From: Lepidurus packardi
Lineage: Eukaryota > Arthropoda > Branchiopoda > Notostraca > Triopsidae
Assembly: GCA_023053545.1 (NCBI GenBank)
Contig: JAKZAN010000001.1
Span: 8,390,565-8,454,564, forward strand
Reading direction: 5' to 3'
DNA length: 64,000 nucleotides
A model generated the notes under the pieces. It was given only the letters and a program-made list of their open reading frames with translations, ran no database searches and had not been told where the DNA came from. The position numbers and the translations under genes were made by a program. Shown here piece by piece: positions 30,601 through 46,799 of this stretch. Each line of letters begins with the position of its first letter. The stretch's first letter is position 1.

Positions 30601-32403
30601 TGTCTTTTTTAGATTTAGGGCCCATTTGTTTTTCTTCCCTTTTTTAAGCTTATCTGTTTAACGTGATGTTGATCGCTTAAGGTATGATTATTTGGAAGCT
30701 CGCGTGGCTAGCCAGAACCGCGTAAAGTGCCATCGAATCAGCCATTCTGAGACAAACGCGCTGTGGCGTGCCCCTACCTAATCCATGACACCATCACCAA
30801 CCATTCAAGCTTTACAATCCAAAAAAAGGAAGTAAAGGTAGTTACTTTGAGCCTTTTACCTGGGCGCAGGTGGACTGTATGCAACTGGAACCATCGAAAG
30901 CCCCCTTATTGCGTCACGGGAAACGACTGCGTGCCCCCAGTTCGCCATTGGTGGAAAGGGACAATAATTCTCAGCTCTTTCCCATAGATATAACAAGGCC
31001 TAAATATATGAACACATGGTTCTATTGTAAAAGCCAATCTGTTCCTTATAGAAAATGTCGGCTACACAAGTTAAAGCTGCACATTCTGATAAGTCTTGTA
31101 GTTTTACAATAAATATTCTGCAGAAGATCTTAATTGTGATGCATTTACAATGCTTCGTGAGGAATTGCACATAATTTCAATAAAGAATTACCTTATAAAT
31201 GGCAATTTTACTTTGAAAATTACAATGTAAACTGTAAGAAAAAGAATGTAAGTAGAGGTAACTCAACTAAGTTCATTGAAAATTGTAAAAATTGTAAATA
31301 AAATATTGGAAACGGACTTATATTTAAGATACTGCAACAATGAGTAAGACGCATTTATTGTTAATTTATAATGACTTTTAAGAGTAGCTAGGTTAGTGTA
31401 ATTCAATCGCTATAGTACTTCTATAGCTTTAATGTAAAACTTAAAAAAGTGACAACATCAGATCATAAGTTTCACACTCAGGGTTTGCTTCTTTTTTTAA
31501 TAACTCATAACAGCGCGTCCCCAACAACATCGTTATATAGCATTCGCCACACTTCTTGAAATATCACTGGTTTTGTCCTATTTAGAGCCGTAATGTGGTG
31601 GGCTCTAATAACGGGGTCTGGTTTCCGGTCATTTTTTTTTCCTTAACTTAGTTTATACTTTTTATGTGTATATATTCCTTTTGTCTTTATCATTATCAAA
31701 GTAAAATTAATTAGATTGTTACGTTAGCTATAAACGAAAGTTGCATGGATGCATAACCTTTTTTCGTGTCTGAATTTATGTAATTTTTTTTTTAAGCGAA
31801 AAGCATACACGAAACAGGCAATATTCGTAGAAGTCAAACTTTTCTTTAGATCACAGTACAGGAATTGTTGGAAATCCTATGTGGAGAGAGGTTTCCTCCA
31901 CAAAGTTGCTATTCAACTTGCAAATGAGAGTTCGAGTTGAGGCTTTCGGAGACCCTGACAGTATAGAGTTGGTTTCGATAGCAATCTGCCAACAGCTTTC
32001 GGAAACTGTTTTGGGTTGTTAGGAATCTCGCAGCCAAGTTGTGTCCCCCGAGCAGACCGGCAAAGTTTCCTCGTGAGCAAGAGTAACTCCAGAGGGAGCG
32101 ATCATCGTAAATGAGAAGGCGAGAGCCAAAGCGTCAGGGCATAGATACGTATATAAAGTATATACGTATATATATAGTATAGTATATAGTATCGTATCGT
32201 GCTTTGTATTCTCTCTAATCTGGGCTGTCTGGCTTCCTAATGTTAACTGGACGGGAAGGTTCGAAACTTTCGGTCGCGTTTTGGGTCCCATAAGCACGCG
32301 AGAACACGACTTAAAAGACTGATTGGACCGGTATCGTTTGTGTCCATCGGGAAATGTAAATGAGCTCATCATGGAATCATGCACGCCAGACAAACTCACT
32401 TGT
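30601..32403. other. AT-rich DNA without supported genes
   Basis: No exon, RNA or element can be supported. A minus-strand frame at 32,399-32,019 is open for 126 codons but is interrupted by a TATA/TACG-rich segment and resembles no family. Several AATAAA words occur by chance in AT-rich sequence. Confidence 0.4.
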
Positions 32404-33115
32404 CCGTAACGGGCAAACGTGTAACCATTTAGTCTCGATAGGGCTCCTATTCAGCTAATCGGATTTAATACTAATATCCTGTAAAAAAATCTTCTGAAAT
32501 TTCCTATATTTACAGGTATGTATACATTAAATTATTGTAACACCCTTTTTCCTTATAATATTGCAAATTTGAAGAGTGAATTACCTTCAAATTCTGTCTT
32601 GTATATAGAAATATTGCAATTGAATCGTAGTTTTACAAATTCTGTATTAGCGTAAAAAAATACCAAAGTCAGATTTTTTTTTTTTGCTAAATGCCTATCC
32701 GTCTAGTCTGTAATTCACATAAGTGTTACCATTTAGTCCCAATAGGGGTCTCATTTAGCTAAAAGGATTTAATACTAATATCCTGTAAACAAGACATAAT
32801 TGTCATGATATTTCCGATAATTATACGTATAAATCAGTTGACTTATTGTAACACAATAAGTCAACTGATTTAACACAATAAGTAGTTTCTTATAATATTA
32901 CAAATTTGAAGAGTGAATTTACTGACTATTTGAATGACTTTAAGGAAGTTTGAGTTTTGAAGAGTGAGTTTAATAACTACTTTAAATACTATTTGTATAC
33001 GAAAATACTACAATTGAATCGTAGTTTTGCAAATTCTTTATTAGCGTAGAAAGGTACCAAAATCACTTTTTTACGCTGGGTACCTGTTCGTCCATTTGGA
33101 CTGAGTTATTTAGTT
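32404..33115 (+). repeat. Diverged tandem duplication, unit about 305 bp
   Basis: Two consecutive copies (about 32404-32708 and 32709-33090, plus the start of a third to about 33115) share blocks in the same order: ACCATTTAGTC, GGATTTAATACTAATATCC, TTATTGTAACAC, CTTATAATATT followed by CAAATTTGAAGAGTGAATT, AATTGAATCGTAGTTTT and TTAGCGTA. The second copy is longer because it holds the palindrome at 32830-32872 and a partial internal repeat of TTTGAAGAGTGA. No coding potential. Confidence 0.8.
32830..32872. repeat. Perfect inverted repeat, 20-bp arms, 3-base loop
   Basis: The left arm 32830-32849 begins TAAATCAGTTGAC, and the right arm 32853-32872 is its exact reverse complement, separated by AAC. 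The first repeat copy lacks this structure at the matching place, so it arose inside the second copy. An exact 13-bp direct repeat TAACACAATAAGT (32849-32861 and 32871-32883) overlaps the junction. Confidence 0.95.
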
Positions 33116-36100
33116 ATTTCCTGGATTTAGCTCAAATTCTGAGCTTTTCTTTTCAGGTTTTCTATAATAATAAATTCCGGAACTTAATAAACATTACGTT
33201 TCCCAGGTCTTCGTGTTTTGATCTGAGCAAGTCCAACTCATTTGACGCTCATTAAACTGTCGCAGCATGGCTGCAATGTTCTGCACTCTATAGGGCCTTA
33301 ACTCGTGGTGGGCCAAAGAAGCTGGCGAACTGCTGGGTTGCTCGTTAATGTCTGCGGAGCGGCAAAGTGATTCTTTTTTTCCAGCGGAAATACGCTTTAA
33401 ATTATGAACCCCAAGACTTTGGGGGACGTAAAAAGGGGCTTCTAACAGCCACAAAGAAAACGCAAACTTAACAGTATCATTAGCGCTGCCGCTGCCCCTC
33501 CGACGAACTTTTACTCAAAGAGAATTGAATTAGCTCTTTGAGAAAGAAACAGGATATAAAAAAGGAGTAACAATTGAAGTCTTTGAAAAATCAGAAAGGG
33601 TATTTCCGAGCAAATGTACGCCATTCTTAAGAATGACGCCATTAGGCTCGAATTATGTGAGGAGAAACAAAGTCAGAAATGTTGAGTCTGACTTTTAGAA
33701 AACAAAAAAAGTTGATTGGTTTCTTGCGCGAAAAGCGGCTACCATCGCGGCACATGCAATAAGAAGGCGTAGCGAATGCTGCCAACCCAAAAACTGCACT
33801 TTAAACCAAGGGAAAACCCTAAAGGTAAGCCTCATTAACCTGGGCACAGCACGACACCTAGTTTTTTCCGCTGGGTTCCTCCCCCCCCCCTTTTTTTTAC
33901 CACGAGCTGTTTCTCAGGGTAAACCAAAACTGTGGTTTTTAAACCTAACTAGGCAGACACATCAGACACACATCATCATCATCATTAGCATCCAACTTCA
34001 TAATACTAGCATGACAGCAGTCATTATCGCAGTCAACTTCCCGTAGTTAGTTTATATTTTCCATTTCTTTCATCCCACGTAGTTGGATATGTTGGTTTAA
34101 AGCTTTCCCAAGTTGACACATGATAGGAACGCCAGCAGGGGAAAAAAATCTATTAACGGCGTCGGGTTTCAAGTCTTTAACAAAAATACGTTCCGAGAAA
34201 CTCTAAGCAAAGTAACTAAATGCAGATGAATTAATCATCAGACGCACGTTGTTACAACCGTATTTTTTGTAAAAAAAATTCTTGGTTGTGATACTTACCT
34301 GTTCATATATTTGCCTAGCCGTCCGAAAACTTTTCCGTGAGAAAAAAAATCTCTTTCTGGGACTGTACTATACTAATGGAGATACGGATAAGTTTAAGGT
34401 AATAATTTAAATAGCAATAGTTACTAAAATTACCGTTCTTATTTGATTATTCACTTATTTTTAGCAGTACAATTGTCAGAGCTTACAAGTTTCAGAGATT
34501 TGGATTTGTACTGCTTTGTAATTCAATTCGTTTGTAATTTTAGTTCATGATCCTCATTAATTAGATTTTAATTTAAATCACAGCAAACTTCTACAAGTAA
34601 AACAGGGCTGAAATAATGTACATAATTGAAATGATATGATGAAGAGTCATGTTTTGCAAAAAATAAAAAAAAATTGTTTAAAAAGAAAAAAAACCGAGTC
34701 CATGTTGTGCCTTTTAGCAAATGGGCCGCTACAAGCACCTCCAGTTTCTTAAGCGTGGATAGAGGACGCGCCTCCAGTTCTTTTCTCTATCGAATTTTTG
34801 CATTACAACCGAAAGCTTCTTTGATAGCTAATAGCAGCTCCTATATATTATATCTATATATACTTTTAAGAGCTTTAGTGATCGTGGCAAGTTTACAGGG
34901 GTGTCAAATTGTCAAAGGTACACAAAAGCTCACTCACGTTGCTTTGGCCGTTTCCCCACCAGCCTCTACAAGTTCCTTTAATGGATGGGTTGTTTAGGAA
35001 AGTTGAAAGTTATTTTATCGCAGTTTAGCTGTTCCTGGCGGGCCGGCCGCTTCTATACAAAGCGTCGAACATTTACGGTTCGTAGAGAAGCAGAAATTTG
35101 TGAGCATCATACACTATAGCCAAAATCTTGAGACAAACATCGCCCTTGTCAGTTTGACACCTTCTCCCAAAAGATATCTCGTTCGAAACTGCAGAACCTG
35201 CTGGCCTGCCAAGTTATAAACGCTCCTGCACACACATTTTTCCCAAAGAGCCACATGCAGCACTCTCGTAGACAAGCCAAAGCAAGGTGGGAGGGCCTTT
35301 CCCCCTGTAATATTCCCATCTCATCCATCAAAGCAAGCATAAGCTGTCGCTCCTGCTCAGGGCACGATGGAACACAAATCGCGACTTTTTCAACTAGGGA
35401 TAGAGGCACAAGGTTTCGATTTGGTGGATTGCCACTGCCATACAAAAAGCTCCGCCTCGTCCCCAAGTTCGCGGCTAAAGGAAGAGAAATGGAAGAAAAC
35501 CTTGTAAGCTCCACTAATATGAAAAAAATATACGCCTCACCTGTCACACCAGCCGAAGGTGATTGACAGGAAGGTCAAAAATTTTATATGCTCCAAGCAG
35601 AATTGAAACCCAGAAAAGCCACACGGCTGCACCGAAACAGCGACCACACGACCAAACGACAAAAACTAGGCCATTTGGTTGTGACAAAAGTCTTTTTACC
35701 TGTCAATGTGGATCCGTATCGGTAACTCACAAGCTATGAGGAGGAGTAGGTAACCATTCCCCAATGCTGGAGCCCCCCGAATGGTTTATTTCGTCAAGTT
35801 GCGTACCGTGTTCGCATACCACGTCCTATGGTGCAGGCCCCGTCGTCATAATTTCTTGGGCCGACTATATAACAAGCCGAGTCATATAGTGTCCAGTCAT
35901 ATATGAGGCTGTTTGAATGGATCCAAAACTTGAAAAAGTTTTCACTAGAAAATAAAATGCGTTTGGGTACCTTCTCGAAGCCTGCAGAACGATTATCAAA
36001 AGCTTTGTGTGAAAAAGCTGGCGCATATGAACTTATGCCTTAGCACAAAGTCTAGAGCACGGGGTGGTTTGTAACTACATTATATGCTACACGTCCCCCC

Positions 36101-36825
36101 ATCAATAAAGTCTCCTCGCGCCTTCTTTTTCCATCGCCACACTTGATATTATGATTCGCACTGAATAGGCTTGTAATAAGCCATGAATGCTCTTCAGCCC
36201 ACAAGGGGCGCGACTTATATAGAATGACTCGCGCCTTTCATAAAAGCATATGGATATATAAACTATACTGCTGCTGAAGTTTCGAACTATGATGAACTTC
36301 TATCTATGGTTGAATTTGACCTTTTTCTCTTTTGTGTAGACCGTTTTTGGTGCTCCCTCGCTGTGACACTTTTCTGAGCCCTGCTTTTCCCGGTCTTGCT
36401 CTCAATGAACTTAAAAAGACGGGTCCAGATGCGTGAAAGGCAGAGAAGGAAGGTGTTCCTCCATAAGTGGCAAAAAGAGCCAGAAACGCATTTCAACAAG
36501 CTTTTGGCATGATCCGAGTCGTCCGTCATCACGCTTGAGTTTTCTCAATGGAGCTCATTACTCTGTGGTCTGGGACCAAAAGAGACACCCTGCTGATGCC
36601 TTAGCAACCTTTAAAGCACTCGCCGTATATTTGCCACATTGCCAACGAGGTGCCATTCATCATCACTTTTATAACGCGCACTGGAGGCTAACGCTCGTTT
36701 CCCAAACTTTTTTTCTTTTCTTTTTACCTCCTCCTGAACTGAAAAACTGTTAATCCACTTCTCGGAGTGGTCTTGCTTTTGTCTCTCAAAAATGTGGGCC
36801 GTCCATTTTATGCTTTTTTTTCTTT
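33116..36825. other. Gene-poor DNA
   Basis: No gene is supported. A minus-strand frame 33,454-33,194 follows an AG acceptor (TGGCTGTTAG) and is less AT-rich than its surroundings, but has no known domain. A near-consensus minus-strand donor (CAG then GTAAGTAT) sits at 34,299/34,298 without a recognisable exon. Around 35,150-35,566 both strands are open for over 100 codons, which is typical of chance in a GC-balanced stretch. Confidence 0.4.
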
Positions 36826-36829
36826 TTAA

Positions 36830-37324
36830 GGCTCCTGTATAACTTAGCTTATCGATGCGAAATAGTCACATTTGGCACTGATGTTTGTTACTGTTTTGAA
36901 AAAGCCTTGCGTAAGTTTCTAAGTTTGTTTTGACTCTGAAAAGTACAACTTTTCACCACAATTTGCTGTAGCAGCACAGTATCCCAAATTAAGTCCCCGA
37001 ACTTTCCGAATAAGATTTCTCGAAAACGGCTTGTTACGTCAGATTTGAAAGCAATCTAAAACAAAGGTTTTGCTTTTCTTAGCAGCTAGTGCACAAGCAA
37101 AGGACAGACTTTTAGGTAACGTATTTCTCATAGTTGCAAATTTCATTTGCATATTGCTAACTTATTACTCAATGGAAAAATTTTGCCTTGGTTGGGCACT
37201 ACCTGTTAGCAAACCCAAGGTACTGTTAGAGAATTTTTTCCTGAAATGCACTGGTTTTCTCCAAAAGTTGTTCCGAAATTTCCCATGCTAACCGCCTGTA
37301 CCGCAAGCTAAGGCATACGGGGCC
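36830..37324 (+). mobile_element. TTAA-flanked MITE, copy A (full length)
   Basis: About 495 bp bounded by imperfect terminal inverted repeats: the left end reads GGCTCCTGTATAACTTAGCTT, the right end on the other strand GGCCCCGTATGCCTTAGCTT. The left flank is TTAA (36826-36829), the right flank CTAA (37325-37328), a probable degraded TTAA duplication. The body aligns along its length with copy C on the opposite strand and with the first 170 bp of copy B. It has no transposase, so it is non-autonomous. TTAA targeting is typical of piggyBac-type elements, but the termini are not enough to assign the superfamily. Confidence 0.75.
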
Positions 37325-37328
37325 CTAA

Positions 37329-41637
<4,309 letters not shown>

Positions 41638-44600
41638 TTACTGGTGGTGGCTATGGGCGATATCGATTTCCTGGGGTGACATGCCTCGCAGGTTGTCACC
41701 TGGGGAGGACGAATGTGGGCGTTTGGTAGCTGATGACGAGGGAGAGGGAAGCACGTAAGGCGAATAACGACCCGGGGGCGTGTGAGGGTAATGGTGAGTC
41801 GCTCCAGGGGAAGTGCTATGGTGTTGAGCACCAGGAGGGTTAGAACCCGGAAAAGCAGGTCTGCCCACTGCTGCTGCTGCGGCCGCCGCTGCCGCCAAAT
41901 TCCCGGCCGCACCGGACTGCAACCCCAACAAGCCCAGGGGGCCTAAAGTACCCGCTAAACTCCCCGCGAGGGGGTGTAATGACCCCAGGCCCATGTTCAT
42001 CCACTGGCTCCACCAATGGGCGGTCTGTAGTTGCCAGGGTAAAGGGCCTGGGCCGGTAGGGGAGGTGGGCGTGCCATTTCCTCGGCTGCTGTTTTGCTGT
42101 TGTTGTTGCTGCTGCTGTTGTAAGGCGTAGAGTTGGTTTAAGGCAAATGGGGTGTTTCCCCCACCCAAACCGGACCCGTCGGAATGACCACCCATCCCAG
42201 GCACGCCCATACCCATCGACAAGCGGCTGGCCGAACTGGTAGGCACACCTGAAGGGGGCCAAAGTCCCAATGCACGGGCTTTTTCGCTGAAGAAACCAGC
42301 AGCGGCCGCGTTGGCTTCCAATTCCGCGTCCGATACCAAACGCAGGGGAGTTCGCATGTAAGGATGTGGATCCATTAAGAAACCGTCCATCATCGTATCC
42401 CTATAAGAGATTATGATACATAATTTAGTAGGGATATTGTAGGCCTTTTTGGTACCAGAAAACAGTGAACCAAAACTGTTTGAGAAAGCATCATTTTTCA
42501 CGGTTTCTAGAGAGTTACAGTAGATGCCACTTATTTTGATCACGTTTGACAAGTGAATATTGAGTGGAGATTCTAATAACCGAAAATCGCTTACTGGCTT
42601 GTTTAAACCAAAGAAGCGAAGCTTCGTCTACTTTTTGACACTGTCCCACACGTTTGCTCCTTCTAGGTTCACTATTGCTTATTTCGTAAGTTTTTTTCCA
42701 TAATTTTGATAGAGATGATTGAGGAATTCTTAACTTAACGGCCGCCTCCCTTTGTGGCCAGTCCTTTAAATTTAACTTGTCGTAAGTTTCAATGAGCCGC
42801 AATTTCTTCTTACATTTAAATCTACTTTTGTCTTGTTCGTAGCCGTTTTATATAATCACACGTCTATAATACACAACTAACATTGCGTCTCTGAAGCCTG
42901 TTCCTAGGCTCAGGTAGTGGTTCTCAACACGTTATCCCTTCTCATTTTCTCAGTCAATTAAAGGAACTGGTCATTCAATTAAATAACCCGTTCAAGGTAT
43001 TTTTCCTAAGCGAAGTACAGTAGTTGGCTGGGAAGGACAGGATTGGTCAAAATGACGTAAAAGCAATGTCATTGGTCAATATGTAAAGTTCATGTAGTAA
43101 TCACTACTGTAGTTTCGTTACTGTGAATGTGAACATTCTTTTGAAATATTATATGATTCTAATATCCGAAGGTATGATTCTAATAACCGATTAAAATGCT
43201 TTGAATTGTATCGTTTTGAATCGGTCCTTTAAAATTGGATTCCGTAAAGCGGCTGATTCTAATAACCCACGATTACAATAAGCGGCATCTATTGTATTTA
43301 GTAAGCGATATAGGAGGCTTTTTTAGTAAGGAAAACAGGAAAAGTAAGCCAGAAGTGTTTGAGAAAGAGAACCGTTCTTCACGGTTTGTAGAGGGCTATT
43401 CTAAAACAAGGGAGTAATAGTAAAGAAGGAAGGTGAGAGTCATGTAGCGCTAGGTGTAAATATTGTTATGAGGTAGAGGGTCCAGTAAATGGTATACACA
43501 CACAAAAGCATATCTAGTAGCCGGGCAGAGACATAATGATCAATGGATTCCGGGACCGCTTGTCTGCAATTAAAGCCTGCCGGGTTGATGGTGTGCCTCG
43601 GCGCCACCGCGTTGCTTCCTTACACAGTTAATGGATATTTACCATCAGAGAAGAAAAAGAAGTGATGTATGATTTGCCCGAGTGCTGAGAAGCTCAAACT
43701 GTGTAACTTGTAGCGCCGCTATTCTTCCCTTGTGAACTATTTCCCCTTAATAATCCTAACACCCTGATTTAGGGTTTTCTATATTAGGGATGATCATGCT
43801 CCGCCCTCAAAAGGTAAACGTTTTCGGTTCGCTATCATGAAAACGTTTTTATCCGAGATTATTAAACCGTTTAACCTTTGATCACATCATTATGCAAAGG
43901 AAATGATAAATATTTAAGTTGAACTTACCGTTCAAAATCGGTTAGTCGCGAAGAGTCACGGAATCCTTTGGCGAAGGGATTGCTGTCGATCTTGAGTTTA
44001 GTGATCTATTATATCGTAAAAAGGTTTAAGGTTTGTTAATTCTGGCCGAAAAAAACGGTGGAAAAGTTTGTTATAGCTTACCAGTTGGTTCTGATAGGCG
44101 GTGACGGCAGTGAAGACAGTTTCAGGAAACACGTAGGTGCGAAATTGCTCCATTTCCAGATCCGTTACGGGCCCTTGGGTACCTTCCCTTCGTTTGACCA
44201 AATGGACGCGTGGCTGGTACCGATGCATTGAATTAAGCACAATCTACGGAAGGGATGACACCCGAAAAGACTATTAGAGTCTCCTTTTCTCTTCAAACTA
44301 GTATTTATATTGAGTAATTTGAGAGTTATGTGCTAGACTTGAATGCACCTCACGTGCCTCGCCAAAGTCAATGAGCACATTGAGAAGTTTGTTAGTACAA
44401 AAAGTGTCTGGGAGTCGACTACTTAGTTTTTTCTGGGTCTTTTTATATGTGAGAGGGTGATTTAACGAGTTTAAGTTTGCATGAAGGGAACTACGGGTTG
44501 GCTACAGTGAGCCAAGCTCTAGTTGTGTGCCAGAAAAGGGTCGCCATGTGGAACCTTCATTAGTCCAGTGTTAGGTTCGTAAATGAGCTCTCGACATGCG

Positions 44601-46799
44601 ACCCGGCGGGGGATAAATCTTCACCTTTCAGCTAAATCACTTGACACACTAACTATGCGGAGGAAAAATATACGACTCGAGTTTCCCGGAGAAGTTTCAT
44701 AGATTTTAAGGTTGAACATTTTTCAAGGTTCAAAAGTTTCATACAATTCATGTTCTTTTTTTTCTACCTGGCCACCTTTGTCCATCTCGTTATTGGTCAA
44801 TTTGACTTTCTCGAAAGAAATGACTTGTTTGCGAAGCTGTTCGGCGGTGAAGGGAGAATCCGGATGAGGATACAATCGGGCTGGAGCAGGAGGATCAGCT
44901 TTTCCGGCTACCAGCCACGAAGATCGGTGGTATGCGTACCGATACCGTTTGGAATCCACTGGTACGACATCCAGGAGCACGATGTACCGCGGGGATGGAC
45001 CGGGTTCCGGTCTTATTAAGCCCGGGCCCGAAAAGGTGACGCGAACCGTCGGAAACATCCGTCTGGAATGTGGCAACAAAAAACAAATAGATAAACAAAT
45101 AGTAATTGTAAAATTTGTCACGTAATAGCGGTTGCCAACACGACTCTCTTTCTTCTGGTAGCGAGGATAAATACATAATGTTAACAATTACGCAGATAAG
45201 GTGATAAGAGATTCTGCTAACTGTCAGGTCTTGTTAAGCCATTCTTGGCTCACCAGAGCAAGGAAATAATGTGTTGATGAAGTGCGATAAGAACGAATAC
45301 GTGTCGCAGGTGCAAAACGAATAATTTCAGCGCGCGATAGAAAACGTGTCGCTTTTATAGCCACTATAACTGTAAAATAGCAGAGTATAGGTTAGCCAAA
45401 CTAAGGAATTAATTGGGGCTTTAAACTATATTCGTTCTCAGTTCGGGTTCCTGTCTTTAAAAACTGAGTAACTAATTTCTTTGCTTTCTTTTTTCGTACG
45501 CACATATAGCAGTTTAATCAAAAACACTTTGTATGTGGTTCCGGTTGCGAGAATAATGACGCAGTTGTACAAGTGTAATCAAACCCAAAAAACAGAAATT
45601 ACAAACACGTGCTCCGGAGACTGCTCAGAGTATTATAGCTTGGCAGACGCATATTAATGGTGAGAAATTGTCTTTTTTCTGCCGTCTTTCGACTTGTTAT
45701 CGCTCTTCCTGGCTTGATTTTGGATTCAAACCAAGAATTGAGCACCGTTTTTACTGTTTCGCCTACATTGCAATTGTTTTGCAAAGCGAGTAAAATAAGG
45801 GTAATTTGATACGGAATGTTTAGCTCTAATAAGTTTCTCTGTCTGAATGAAACGTATTTTCACAAATGCCTAATTACAGCTCTAGTTTGCAAATTTTTAC
45901 GCCCGAACGAAATTTATAAGGTAAAGAAAATGAAAAGAAGAGCAGAATGGGAATTGACACAAGTTTCTAAGGTGGACTGACAAGATTGATAAGATGAAAA
46001 ATTGGGCAATAAGAACTTACCGTCCAGTTTTGGTGATAATCATCTCCGTACCGAGTTCGTTAAACTTATCCCACAGTTCTTTGGTTTCCAATTGACAGTC
46101 AATGCTCATGAGGTCTGAACAGTTGCAGCGAGGTTGCACTCTGGGGTTAATTTTGGTTCTTTTGGTGCTACTGGGCGCCGGGGATTCGGCGGAATCCGAA
46201 GCCGCGTCATCTGCCCCAACGGCACCATCCTCGGCTTTCCCACCGACGTCCAAGTCCACTTCCGCGTCGATATCAACTTCCGACGCCGCGGAAGGTGACA
46301 CCGAAGCAGGTGGCACGGGTGACGTTAAGTCCGTTTTGATCACTTGACCTTTGAGCACAAAATGTTGTTTGTGACTGGAGTGTGTTTGGCCATCCACATC
46401 TAGTTCTTCCTGGTCGCTACCACTACTATTGTTGTTGCAAAGTCCGTTCTGAAGTTCGTTATTCATCTCGTTTTTGGTAGCGCGCAACAATTTCATTGGA
46501 TCAGCTCCCAAACCTTTAATACACAAAACAAAATTTAAAATTAATTTACGAAATGTTCGCTGACACGACAGGTTTGATGAAAAGTTGTATAACAGTAGTT
46601 GATAGAACATTGTACAAATTGTAAGATAGATTGTTTTACCTAAAGCGAAAAGGTCTTTGGGTAGTTGAGGCGAATCGATCTCGGAGTCTGTTTCGCCGGT
46701 ATTGTTGCGGCCAATAATGGCAGCAATTGAGAAATCAGTGGCCCTTGGCCGGGTGCTTACACCGGCCGGACCTTCTTCTTCCATCATTGCGGGCAACAT
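41638..46799 (-). CDS. H15/mid: T-box transcription factor midline/H15 (Tbx20), gene 1
   Basis: Six exons (46799-46640, 46513-46021, 45062-44768, 44243-44082, 44005-43929, 42400-41638) join in phase to 649 residues. An eh1-like motif FSIAAIIG (23-30), the Groucho-binding type found in this family, opens the protein. An acidic/Ser-rich stretch leads to PRVQPRCNC and the T-box (about 195-392): [86 protein letters not shown]. These place it in the Tbx20 group. The C-terminal exon has MRTPLRL, a run of nine Gln, a Trp-rich WWSQWMNMG segment, nine Ala and a Pro/Ser/His-rich tail. In arthropods these factors pattern ventral epidermis, heart and neuroblasts. Intron 5 (1,528 bp) holds a pogo-like element. 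Divergent partner at 62684. Confidence 0.97.
42418..43397 (+). repeat. About 100-bp direct repeats flanking the pogo-like element
   Basis: The sequence left of the element (about 42418-42515) and right of it (about 43295-43397) are diverged direct copies: both carry ATTTAGTA, GATAT, TGTTTGAGAAAG, CACGGTTT and TAGAG in the same order. They lie just outside the TA target duplications of the element in intron 5 of T-box gene 1. Confidence 0.7.
42518..43294 (-). mobile_element. pogo/Tigger-like DNA transposon derivative in T-box intron 5
   Basis: 777 bp flanked by TA on both sides (42516-42517, 43295-43296). Terminal inverted repeats begin CAGTAGATGCC (left) and CAATAGATGCC (right, other strand) and match at 21 of 27 positions; CAGTAG-type ends with TA duplication are typical of pogo/Tigger elements. 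On the minus strand about 42835-42584 encode a transposase N-terminal fragment with a psq/CENP-B-type helix-turn-helix ([33 protein letters not shown]) and the start of a second CENP-B-type HTH (SLLWFKQA), after which the frame runs into the terminal region. There is no DDE catalytic domain, so it is an internal-deletion derivative. Four copies of GATTCTAATAACC-like words sit near the ends (42569, 43155, 43176, 43255), all in the same direction. Confidence 0.85.

Noticed and set aside
37070-37291. 73-codon frame with a hydrophobic segment, similar to an 84-codon frame at 57189-57443
   Set aside because: The similarity is explained by homologous MITE copies A and C; the frames do not share ends and are broken in other parts of the element.
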